Source: Carallia brachiata
Taxonomy: Eukaryota > Streptophyta > Magnoliopsida > Malpighiales > Rhizophoraceae
Assembly (NCBI GenBank): GCA_021464245.1
Contig: JADCRB010000011.1
Span: forward strand, 2,627,226-2,691,225
DNA: 64,000 nucleotides
Reading direction: 5' to 3'
Within the stretch, counting starts at the first letter, position 1. Every line of letters begins with the position of its first letter. The notes below the pieces were generated by a model. The model saw only the letters and a program-made list of their open reading frames with translations, was not told where the DNA came from and searched no databases. Made by a program: the position numbers and the translations under genes. Shown piece after piece: positions 48,216-59,512 of this stretch.

Positions 48216-49879
48216 TTTGATGCCAAGCTAAAGATGCGTCGTGTCTGACACACCCAACAGGTTTATAGGAACAAAGACAAAGATTCAAGAGAAAAAATGG
48301 AAGGAAAGCAGCCACCAGTTAGAAATGATAGACAACAACATAGCCACGCACGAGATCTTTCTTGTTTTCTTCTTCAATTTTTTTTCCTGCAACAGTCCAT
48401 ATTGAGATTTCGTCGTTCAACTGTCCACTTTCTTTTATTATTTCATCTTTTTCTTAGTTGAGTCTGTAGATCGTCAAATCCAAACACCAAAGTCTGAGGT
48501 TGGATAATTTTTGTGATGGAAGGAAGAGAAACGTCTTAAATAGTGGCTAATCGGTAATGAGTACAGTTGGGTTATCGTTTTATTTTGTTTAGGACTCTGG
48601 CTCTTTGTTTTCAAAAAAAAAAAATAAAATAATTATAAGAATATGAGATATAGAAGGATATAGACTTGTGGAGGATGACATAACACGTACTCTTTCCTTA
48701 TTTTTGCATTTCAGATTCTACTTTTTTTCCCTTTTTTTCAATGTTTTCACAATATTTTTAGAAGATATATTTTAGTGATGTGCAAAATTATCAATTATAT
48801 ATATATATATATATATATAAAAACACACACACACACATGCATATAGCCATATCCTTACCATGTTCGTGTCCATGTCAATGTATCCGTGTCTGTGCTTCAT
48901 GGAGGACAACAATTTCACATGCTTTACATTTCAACAACAGGAAAATTGTGATGGGTTAGAAATTAGACACATTGGAAGACCAATTAATTTCAAATGAGAT
49001 GTTTGTTTTCTTGGATGTGAGTCATGTGACATAAAACTTGGAGACTGAATTGTCATTTTGTCAAATTTCTAATTTAAGTTCTTTAAGAGAACTACCTTGG
49101 ATGATCTAAACACAATTTTGAGTTAATTATCTCACACATACCATCAAACAAGAAGTATTCCAATTCATGTAACAAAAGGCAAGTACAAGTGTAAAGTATT
49201 GGAGGAGCACCAATATATTCGAATAGATGGAACATTTGCCTAATTAAATTATTTTCCACCGTTAGATGTTCCAAAGCAAAAGGCATTAAATACCAAATTA
49301 AGCAAATACAGACTCAAAAGGCATTACTCATCAAATTAAGCAATTGCAGACTACTTCTAAATGGTTGGAGAGCTGTGCGATTGGAGTCTTGCAAGCTAAA
49401 ACTTTAAAAAAGGGTCTCACTATGCCACAGCTGCCCAGACCTTTAGTTGATCCGCTTCATTCTCTATTCCTATTTTCCAACACCAACTCCTAAATGTCAA
49501 AAATAATCAAAAGTTAGTCAAATGTCGAATATAATTAAAATGGAGAGAGACAAACCTGAGAATAGATGGAAAAGAGTCAAAATAAAAAAATAGCGAAAAA
49601 GAAAAACCTAAGGGTTGAGCAAAACCCCAAGGCATGATGGAATTTCTATCTTGAAGCCACTCATTATCACACTCTCTACATTTAGAGAGGGAGAGAAACG
49701 AGAAGAAAATTTTGAGGTTGATTTTCTCAACATAATAAAATCTGACTTTTGCTTTGTTGAGTCTGTGCAGTGACGCTTGACATCTAAGAGACAAAGTGTC
49801 AAAGTGACATAAAAAGAAAGAAAAAAGAGGAAGAGAGACTGAGTAAGCATGAATATAAAAAATAAATTGACTTGAATAA
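48216..49879. other. Intergenic region
   Basis: (AT)n then (AC)n microsatellites lie at 48799-48836. The open frames at 49092-49884 (minus) are AT-biased, with no recognised family. I see no transposon ends or RNA genes. Confidence 0.5.
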
Positions 49880-51015
49880 ACCACTTCTCTTTAAGCTATG
49901 GATTGAGGGAACCATGTTGACAGTAAATATGAAGGCCTTCCTCAAATTTGCTTTGAATGTGGTTAGGCTGGTCATACTAGAGATTTATGTCCTAACTTGT
50001 TGAGGATTAGTAAAGCAGTTGTGTTAAGGATCAATGGTAGGCCATGGCTGATAAGAGTGTTCTTTGGGTTGAGCCACAAGTTGACAAATTTGGTTCGTGG
50101 ATGCACACTCAGAAGCGAGGTAGAAGACATGTTCATAGAGGGTCCACAGAGAATGTTCAAAAGAAATCAAATGGAAATAATTATGAGTGTTTTGCTCAAA
50201 ATTCTCAATTTGTTGTGCTTAATAAGGAAGGATGTATTATTGATCAGCAAAATTCAAACAAATATCAAGAAAGTTAGTTAAAAAAGATTTATTCTTATTT
50301 AAATAAGGGATCATATCTATTGCTAAGGGGCCATATTCCTGATCTTCTAAAAATATGGGTATGCTTGCTGAATCTTTAAGAATTAGTCATGTGCTGGCAA
50401 ATTCTATACAATCATCAAATATTCCTATCCCGAATAATTTGATTCCAATAATCAAAATTTTGGTTATCCTAAAAGTTAAAATTGTGCTGCTAACTTTAAC
50501 TCCAAGATTCAACAACCATGTGAGACTCTACCTTTGAATGAACCAAAAGGGAGGTTTAGCGATATCTCATGTGTTCTTGAGTCTCCATCTAGCTTTCCTC
50601 TTGGCCTTCCTAAGATGAAGCCAAACAAGGTAGAGAATGGCCCTCACACTTTTTGCAAAGCACAATGGTAAAGAAGATATTCTAAATCAAATTCTTAGTA
50701 CACTGTTGATTGTTTTTAACATAACTAAGCAAGTCGTTGTAGATGACAAGGTGATCCTTTCTCTCGATGGGAGCTCTTTTAGGGTTGAGGATATATCATT
50801 TCAAATGAACTCATTAAAGACTAAGCAAAGCCATAAAGGCTCAATTTTTTTGCCACCTAGTTTTTTACAATTAACTGATCAAGTTAGGTCTGGTTCATCC
50901 TCTATAATACAAAAGTTGAAGGATTTTTTTGCCAAAACCTTTCGAAACTATGAGAAGATTACAAAACTCAACCCAAAAGGTTTAAACATAATGCTTCATT
51001 GGCTTCCTTGATATT
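49880..51015 (+). mobile_element. LINE ORF1-type (CCHC zinc-knuckle) relic
   Basis: From 49928 the plus strand encodes EGLPQICFECG, stop, AGHTRDLCPNLL, a CX2CX4HX4C-type zinc knuckle like those of plant LINE ORF1/DUF4283 proteins. Next comes a frame with WVEPQVDKFGSWM and KRGRRHVHRGSTENVQKKSN, basic and Asn/Ser-rich as usual downstream of that knuckle. Stops and frame changes are frequent. I place the right limit where the resemblance fades. It is unlike the minus-strand LINE at 43638-46090 in position and strand, so it is a separate insertion or fragment. Confidence 0.65.
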
Positions 51016-54000
51016 GCATCGCAACAAAGGAATTAAAATAAAGGAGTTCAGTAAAGGCATCTGAAGTCATTAATAGTCATCTTTAATTCTTCATTTGCTT
51101 TCCTAATTTGCTTTAATTACTTTCTTTTTTTTTTCTATTCTATTTTTAGCGCTTCAATCATAAAAAAATAAATTATATATTTATTTTAATTTTATAATTA
51201 TTTCATATTCTTATAAATCATTTCCAAAAAAATTAGCAAAAGAAAAAGAAAAATGCTATGTCAACTAAGTTTGCTAACGTGGCAGGTGATTGAGTTGACT
51301 TATGCTGACATGGGTTAAAGTAGACAATTTAACGGTAAGATAATTGAGAAAGATCAAATGAATGAATGGAAAATCGTGGCAGACTGATTTTATAATTAAA
51401 AAAAGATATGACTCTAGTTTAAAAAGCAGTAAAACATTATAACCTGATTGAGGCTTTTTTTCCATAAATGTAATATTGATATTAAATATTTAGAACTAAT
51501 TATTTTTCCAATAGTTTGAATTCATTGAATTTTTTCAATTTGTTTATATGTGTATATCATTTTTGTCTTCACTGATAAAAAATTTTGGATTCTCCACTAT
51601 TTATTCTTATCTCTCCTCTCATTTCAAGAAAAAACATAGAGATATTTGAAAAACAAAAAAAAAAAAAGTGACATAAAATGTATGCCTTTTTTTCTCAAAG
51701 CACTTGTGTCCCTCCCCTTTTTTGAATAGAGAGAAAATACTACATTAATATAATTCGAGTCCATACACAAATCCAATGCAAAGCGTCGAAAAGACCTGCA
51801 CAAAGTAGGAATACAATATGGTCAAAATAGCTGATTGCTAATCTGGTCAAACAGACCATTTACTAACTGGGCACAAGGCTCATTTTGACAAAAACCTCTA
51901 ACAAGGGTACAAATCAAACTGTAACTAAATTTATCTAAAACTAAGTTTTCAAATAAATCTAATCCAATCTGACCAAACTGCACATAACAGCACCCACCGC
52001 ACTTTGTCGGACCTGTGATAGAAATTGTCTGAATATAACTGGCAACGATCTCCCAACCTACTAACCAAAAAAAACAACCAAACAGCAAGTAGCACCCATT
52101 TTAGATAGACACAAAATCCTTTCCAACAACCTGATCTAGTGGAGATGAGGCTCGACAATGGCGAAGACAGTCGAAGCAGCAGCAAAGATGGAGGCGAAGT
52201 CAGAAAAGACGGTACCAGGTGGCAAATGGAGATAGATTTGATAGTGAAAAGGCCATGGGTGATTAATGTATATCCAGATCTAGAAGAAAGGGAGCTCCAA
52301 ACCAATGAAAGGAAGCTCTACAAAAGAAGATGGAGGAGACAAAATAGTAAAGAAAGGAAAGGAAAAAAAAAAAAAAAAAGGAAGAAGAGGATGGAGGGGA
52401 GCATAGGGGTGGCCGGCGATGGTGGCAAGCCCAGCCACCATCGCCGACCATCAAAAGCAAATATCAATTGAAGGTTGGCCGACAGAGAGTTAGAGAGAGA
52501 AGATGAGAAAGAAACGTTTTTTTTTTTGCCCCTTACTTTTTATGTTCCCTTTCTGAAAATATTATTCGTAACACTTTTTTTGTTTGGTAGTCAATTCATG
52601 GCTCTTTGCAACTGGGCAAATTTGTTCAATGAATAATGCATCATTTACTACAATCCATTAGATTCTCTGCAAGATTAAAAACAATGTGAAGTTTTAGGGA
52701 CGTGGGTGGGGTGCAATGCAGGAGTGATACAATTGGTCGTATACACATAATTGTTAAGTCTGTTGCATATTGTTGTTGGAAGCAAATGTTATAATTTTTT
52801 ATTTTTTTTTCTACTTATTTTTGGTATGTTGTTAAGTCTGTTGCAGCATAATTGTTAAGTCTTTTAAGTTTTTTTTTTTTTACTAATAAGTTTTTTTTGA
52901 CTTAATTTTTACTTATGTGTATAAGTTTTTATTTATACACATAATTGTTAAGGGTCTGTTTGGGTTACTTGTTCAATGTAACTGTTGCTGATTACTGTTA
53001 CTGATTGCTGCTGCTGATTACTAATTGCTAATTTCTATTTACTGTTGCTGATTACTGATAAAAGTAATGAAATGTTTGGTTAATTTTATATTTTTTGTTA
53101 CTGTTGAATAATAAAATGTTAAATTTAGACATCTAATTTATATAAATATATCATACTGAAAATTTAATTTTGATATTTTATAATTTTATATTTTTATAAT
53201 AATATTTTATAAATAATATTGAGAATTGTTTTACTTAATTTTTAATTTTTTAAATAAAATATTATTTTTTTACAAAATGATAAAAATTAGTATATTTGAG
53301 ATTTTTTTATAAGTGTCAATATTAAAAAAAATTGAAATGAAAAAAAATATTATTTAAGAGTAGTTAAAAAAAGAAATTATTGAAATTATATCAATACTAA
53401 TAAAATAAATTAACATATCTAATTCATGTGACAAGTGAAAAAAATAATAGTAAAATTATATAAATATCCTTTGAAGGTAATTTAATCTATATAAATTATT
53501 ATTAATATTAAAAAGTGAAAATTAATCTAAAAAATAGTAAAAAAGTAATTTAAAATTATTTTTTAATCAGTTGTTGTAAGGAGTTAAATAATGAAATAAA
53601 CAGAATTAAACAGCAGTACAAAACAATTTACAAAACACATATCCTCTTATTTTTTAAAAATAAAATATAAATACATTCTTTTAAAAGTTTACTTAAACAC
53701 TCTCTAAATCTGTTGCATATTGTTGGTGGAAGTAAATGTTATAAGTTTTTAATTTTTTATTTTACTTATTTTTTGGCTGCTAACAACTTTATATAATTGA
53801 GTTATGAAAATGTGTACACAACACTTGGATTGTCAAGCGCGTCGCATCCACCACGCTTCCTTATATAATTATATTGGAGCACAAAAAAAAAAAAAAAAAA
53901 AGGTTTTCATTCTTTTTTCTTTTCTTTTTTAATATATATTTTTAGTCTGCCAATTTTTATAAAGAAAAAACATCTCATTTCAAAAGCAACCTCTGAAATA

Positions 54001-54440
54001 ATGACGCAATCATGTAAAATTGAGCAAAGTAAGCATTTGTTAACACAAAGAAACAAAAGCCCTCTTCTGTCTGGTTCCAGGGAATAACGCATGAAAATCC
54101 ACTGAAAATGGGGAATATGTGAACCGTTGTTTTTTTCGTCGAGCTTTTGAAGAATTTGACCCGTCTCAAACCAGAATCAATCTCTAGCCGGTTCGAAACA
54201 GAATCGCCGGTTAAGAGCCAACCGTTTTCCGGCTCTATAGCCCGTCAACCGAGAATTTCCTATGACAACGCCGGTCCGCTTCATCGCTTAACCGGATGAC
54301 CGGGTAAAACTGAACTACATATGACCATTAATGGGCAGAACCAAACCGGCTGACCCTTGCCCTAACCGGACCATCCGGTTATGAAAATTTTCCGCTTCAT
54401 AAAAACCGACCGCCCTGACAACCTTAACTCGGTTCTGCTT
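51016..54440. other. Intergenic region with repeats
   Basis: No gene is supported. 51720-52500 may be another poly(A)-ended insertion on the minus strand (reverse complement ends TTTTCTCTCTATTC plus A-run), with a GC-richer, (GGTGGC)-containing start near 52420, but no target duplication was found. 52756-53777 holds the direct repeat listed separately, with AT-rich DNA between. 54140-54430 is GC-richer, with repeated accggtt/aaccgg words just upstream of the hAT-derived gene. Confidence 0.45.
52756..53777. repeat. Direct ~75-bp repeats flanking a GGGTCTGTTTGG-type insertion
   Basis: The word taagtctgttgcatattgttgttggaagc... (52756-52828) is repeated as taaatctgttgcatattgttggtggaagt... (53702-53777). 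Both are followed by aaatgttata and T-rich sequence. Between them, from 52951, gggtctgtttgggttact opens an AT-rich segment that closes near 53707 with aaacactctct. This is a weak inverted match to the opening, as in many plant MITEs or hAT-like non-autonomous elements. Confidence 0.5.
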
Positions 54441-54743
54441 CACGTTCAGCATAAATCTGTTCGGGGGAAAAAGCATTCTAACAGCCAAAGAAAAAACACA
54501 AAGTTGTAAGTTTTTATTACTCCCAATACCTTTTTCTTTTATCTTCTTATATTGTTATTACAAAAACCTTGGTTGACGCTAAAGGGTATTTATTGGTTTC
54601 TTTTTTTGCTTCGTTTAATTGAAGAAAATTAAGGGAAAGTTCAGTTCTTTTTGTTGTTGTTGTTGTTATTTATATGGGAAATGAAAGATATGGGGAGGCA
54701 AACAAGATTTGAGAGAGATGCTTGATGGTTAATGTTTGTACAG
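54441..54743 (+). promoter_or_regulatory. 5' leader and leader intron of the hAT-derived gene
   Basis: A probable 5' untranslated exon ends at 54505 before GTAAGTTTTT (donor at 54506). The sequence TTTGTACAG ends at 54743, directly before the start ATG, and fits as the acceptor. An in-frame upstream ATG at 54732 would be removed as intron under this model. Confidence 0.5.
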
Positions 54744-56776
54744 ATGGGTTCTGATTTGGAGCTAGTACCTATAACACCACAAAAACATGATCCAGCTTGG
54801 AAGCATTGCCAAATGTTCAAGAATGGGGATAGAGTTCAGCTTAAGTGCATGTATTGCGGTAAGATATTCAAAGGAGGTGGGATTCATAGGATCAAGGAAC
54901 ATTTAGCCGGGCAAAAGGGTAATGCAGCTACTTGTTTGCGGGTTCCTCCTGATATTAAGCTTGCGATGCAACAAAGTTTAGATGTGGTTGTGTTTAAGAA
55001 GAGGAAAAAGCAAAAGATTTCGGAGGAGATAACTAATGCAAACCCGATTTCTGTTGAGATGGGGGCTTTTGGTGATGTCCAGGATGATGTGAACAATGGA
55101 ATGGAGTTGGTAGAAGTTTCCAATGCAATGGAGCCTGATTCAAATTTGACGGTGAGTCAAGAAGAAGGAACCAAAAATAAGAGGAAGAGGGGGAGGCGTA
55201 AGGGTTCTGCTGTTGCTGTTTCTGCTAATGCCATTGTTGCTGTAAATAATAGTATGCCATTGGCCATAAAAAACGCAAATGATCACGTTCATATGGCAAT
55301 AGGGAGGTTTTTATATGATATTGGGGCATCTTTGGATGCTGTGAAGTCGGTTTATTTTCAGCCAATGGTTGATGCAATTGCTTCAGGAGGTTCAGAGGTT
55401 CAAGGGCCTTCATATAATGACCTTCGAGGTTGGATACTGAAGAATTCAGTCAATGAAGTGAAGTCTGAGGTTGATAAGCACATGGCAAGTTGGGCAAGGA
55501 CCGGTTGTTCTGTTTTGATTCATCAGCATAAGACAATTATGGACAGACTCTATTAAACATTTTGGTTTACTCTCCTGATGGACTGGTGTTTTTGAAATCA
55601 GTGGATGCATCTGAAATTGTAAAATCGCCGGATGCTCTTTATGAACTGATTAAACAAGTGGTAGAGGAAATTGGAGTTAGACATGTTTTGCAAGTAATTA
55701 CTCGTATGGAAGAGCATTACATCACTGCAGGGAAAAGGCTATCCAGTACTTTTCCTACTCTTTACTGGGCTCCTTGTGCAGCTCATTGTTTAGAGTTGAT
55801 TCTTGGTGACTTTGCAAAACTTGAGTGGATAAATGCGGTGATTGAACAGGCTAGATCTATTACAAGATTTGTTTACAACCACAGCGTGGTTTTAAATATG
55901 TTGAGAAAGTACACTTTTGGCAATGATATTGTAGAACTGGGAATCACCTGCTCTGCTACAAACTTTGCAACATTGGGACGAATCGTTGCTCTTAAACATG
56001 ATTTGCAGGCTATGGTTACTTCACAGGAATGGATGGACTGCCCATATTCGAAGAAGCCAGGAGGACTGGAAATTTTAGATGTGATAAGTAATCAATCATT
56101 TTGGTCCTCGTGTGCATTAATAGTTAACTTGACAGATCCTCTCTTGCAATTATTGAGAATAGCTAGTAGCAAGAGGAGGCCTGCCATGGGCTATGTCCTT
56201 GCAGGGATGTACCGGGTAAAGGAAAAAATTAAGAGAGAATTTACAAAAGGGAGGATTATATGGTCTACTGGAATATTATAGATTGCTGGTGGGAACAACA
56301 GTGGAATCTCCCCCTTCATGCTGCAGGTTTCTACCTTAATCCCAAGTTCTTTTACAGTATTGCTGGTGATGTGCACAGCAAAATTCTCTCTGGGATGCAT
56401 GATTGCATCGAGAAGTTGGTTCCTGATATTGAAACCCAAGATAAGATTGTAAAAGAGATAAACTCCTATAAGAATGCTGCCGGAGATTTTGGGAGAAAGA
56501 TGGCATTTAGATCTAGAGGCACCCTGCTTCCTGGTGAGTGCCTTTTTTTACTTGATTTTCATTATTTTCCACTTCTATTTTGTTTTTTTTTTTCTTGTTT
56601 CCTCGTAAAGTGAGATTCCTGCTTTATCAGGATGACTTGTAGCTGCGTGGGAAGGCTGTTAAGTACAATGAATTTTTTTCTATGTATATAGCCAAACAAT
56701 TATGCAGAACACAAATCTTGCTTCAAAGTGCATTTTGCACAATGGACCTTCACTTGGTGTGTGTGTGTGTGTGTGT

Positions 56777-56813
<37 letters not shown>

Positions 56814-57827
56814 TATGTGACATTGAATGCATTAATTTTGAACTAATTGTGACACATACCCCTTTTAGATTATACTCTGACTGTATGTTGCTTAGGCAGA
56901 ATCACTCTTGATGGAATTCTTATCAGAATTTGAAAGAAATTCCAAAATTCGCACTTGTTATCGAGATCTTTGTGACTGCCAAAACAATCTGCTTTTTATT
57001 GTGAAGCGTCAAATGCCTTAATTCTTGTCCAACAATTATATCATTTGGGCATTTTTTTTATTATTATTTTCTCTTTTACGTGTGGTGTGCTGCCTTATGA
57101 CATCGATATTTTGGTTGATTATTTTGCTATTTGTAATAGCCGAATGGTGGTCAACGTATGGAGGAAGTTGTCCAAATTTGGTGCGGTTTGCCGTCCGTAT
57201 TCTCAGTCAAACCTGCAGTTTGATTGAGCTCAAGAAAAATCAGTTTCACTTTGAACAAATGCACTACACAACTAATTGCCTAGAGCGTCAACGAGTCACT
57301 GACCTTGTTTTTGTTCAATACAACCTGGGACTAAGGCAATTGTAAGTTTTGCATGGGAAATTGAATATAAGAATATATGATTCCTAGGAAAATCCACTTC
57401 TTTAGCTGACTCAATTCTTGCAGGATCAGTAAGAATGAAGAACAGGAATCTGTTGATCCCATATCATTTGACAGCATTAGTGTTCTGGAGGACTGGGTCA
57501 AGGGGAAAGAATTGTGTACAGAAGACCATGCAAATTCGGACTGGACGACACTTAATCCACTCACTAATACAAGGCCATTGGAAACTTTGCCCGATGAAGT
57601 TGAAGAACCGGGGGCAGGTGCTTCAAGTTCCCTAAAATGTGGAATAAGGAAAAAATATATATATAAAAGTAGCTTTGTTTCTTATGTGCTGGGGTTAATT
57701 AAAGATGTGTTACTTCTTAATTAGCAATAGTTTCTGTCAATATGCAGGGTTTGATGATTATGAGATATTCAACAGAATGAAGGGGCGCAAGGGTGAAAAT
57801 ATTGAAGGCAATGTCACAAGTCAATAG
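54744..57827 (+). CDS. hAT-transposase-derived BED/DUF659 nuclear protein (two frame breaks)
   Basis: Exons: 54744-56533, 57140-57341, 57424-57617 and 57748-57827 (TAG), all with GT-AG introns whose phases agree. The product would be about 755 residues, like Arabidopsis At3g22220/At4g15020. Features: BED-type zinc finger near residues 17-60 (CMYCGKIF...HRIKEHLAGQKG); basic NLS-like KRKRGRRKG; DUF659 (LRGWILKNSVNEVKSEVDK); the block YWAPCAAHCLELIL; and the hAT C-terminal dimerisation part EWWSTYGGSCPNLVRFAVRI (exon 2). No terminal repeats flank it and the family is conserved across plants, so it is a host gene, probably a DNA-binding regulator; function unknown. Frame is lost by one base at 55535-55536 (AA for AAA) and again at 56249-56251 (GGG for GGGG). 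The family match continues immediately after each break. Confidence 0.88.
56756..56812. repeat. Compound (TG)n-(TA)n microsatellite in intron 1
   Basis: About ten TG units are followed by about fifteen TA units, inside the first coding-region intron (56534-57139) of the hAT-derived gene. It is a likely polymorphic marker; no regulatory role is evident. Confidence 0.9.
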
Positions 57828-59512
57828 TCCAACAACTAAGGTGAATGGATGAGGCTTCATTTCTCCATTGTCAAGCATAGAGATATTATCGCTGTCTGAT
57901 CACACTTTTAGCTGAATGGATGAGGCTTTCCAAAACCACAGATCTTAGTCAGCAGAATTACCACACTAGATTAAGGTGCAAAGAGGAGATGAAATTTTGG
58001 TTCTTGTATGGTGATAGCTGTTCCGACACCAGGTAGGCATTTATCTGAGATAACACACATTGTAGTTGAAATGAAAGGATATCTTGTACATTTAAGAGTG
58101 CTATTCTCTTACATATTCAATTAGATGCATGTTGACGCTCATGACAATGTAAAACATACATGTTATTCTCAAAGCAAAGAAATGATTGTATGATTGGTAC
58201 TTTGAGTTCAAATGATCAACCATTCAGATGTATATTTTTCTGCTAACTGACGATGACTTGTTATTTGTCATATGCATTCACAGCAGTAGGTAATGGGCTA
58301 AAATTGTAGGGGAAGATGAATTATTTGTTCTCTTCTGAATGAGAAGGCAAAGAAGCTTTGGCAAAGCAGTTTAAAGTACAGAACAAGGGGTATTGAACAT
58401 GTGAGAGCACTGCCGATGTGCTTGCTAGTGCTTCCCACCTTACAAGTAGTCTTTTTGTTCGATTTCCAACATGAATTTGTTGTAACCGATGCTTAATTCA
58501 TAGGATGCATGCTCATAAATGACTTGGATGGTTGGATCTGAGAGGTTTGACAATTCCCTGACTTTTTTCCAGCATGAATTTGTTGCTTCCATTGCATGCT
58601 CCACAGCAGACATATGGCTTGTTCAATTTCCAGCATGAAATCGGCATGGTTGCCGGTTGGTTGAATTTGGTAGCTTTGATCATTGATTCTGCTATAGGCA
58701 TCAGATCGCAGTAGACCAACGATTGACTCATTATAGAAATCAAATTCACATAGTGTTTCCCTTCACACCTTTCCTTAAGAACTCATTTAATTTGCTTTAT
58801 TGGATATACTCAAAACCATTTTAGACGTACTTTAGTAAGCAATTTTTGCCTGGTTTTGTGGTGATAGTGTAACTAGACGACTTAATTAAGCTATCAGCTC
58901 CAACCTTCATGGGAAAAATGAGCTTCATGACAGGAGAGACAGATTACTTTCAATCCTGCAAAAAATGCATTGCGTATCGTAAAGAAAACCCAATGCCAAT
59001 CAACAACTATAGAAGATGACTTCCATGTTTTGCTTGTTTATATTGTCTTACTGCTCCTCAAGTAGTCCCAACTGTACCATATGGCCAGTCAACTTACGAT
59101 AGAACCAACACCGTGATCGATGAGCCAAAATGTCAAAAGATGATGGCGTGCTTGACTTGGCTGCATGAAATCAATTGGGTCAGTTTCTACTGGAATAATC
59201 TTCATTGCAAGTTAAATTTTGAAGTGTATCCAAAAACAAGTATTGCATTGAAGGAACACTCCTTGCAATAGACAATATTGTCTTACAACTCAAGGATATT
59301 AATGCAAATAAGTAAGGGGGCAACAAAACAGGACTATTTACAACAACCCTTAACACTCATCTGCTCTACTTTGTGCAACCAAAGGAAAGGAGTAATCATC
59401 AAAGAAAACTAAAATCCCATGAGATAAAAAATAATAATAATGACAGCCAAAACTGAATCTAGCTCTATTAACTATGCTATCTATTTTCTCAAAAACAAAA
59501 ACAAAAACTATG
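57828..59512. other. Convergent 3' region between the hAT-derived gene and LecRK
   Basis: The two genes point toward each other and this interval should contain both 3' untranslated regions. No further gene is supported. The word ctatgctatctat occurs twice near the LecRK stop (59472 and 59508), separated by an A/C-rich stretch. The open frame 58513-58749 (minus) has no family resemblance. Confidence 0.5.

Noticed and set aside
47958..48248. 96-codon frame as a possible functional nuclear ccmC
   Set aside because: It starts and ends inside the mitochondrial gene, an upstream in-frame stop interrupts the homology, and no targeting presequence or complete C-terminus is present.
52139..52471. 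110-codon basic frame (Lys/Arg-rich, then a Gly-rich end)
   Set aside because: Low-complexity A/G-rich stretch including a run of 17 A; no homologous domain recognised; probably inside a decayed insertion.
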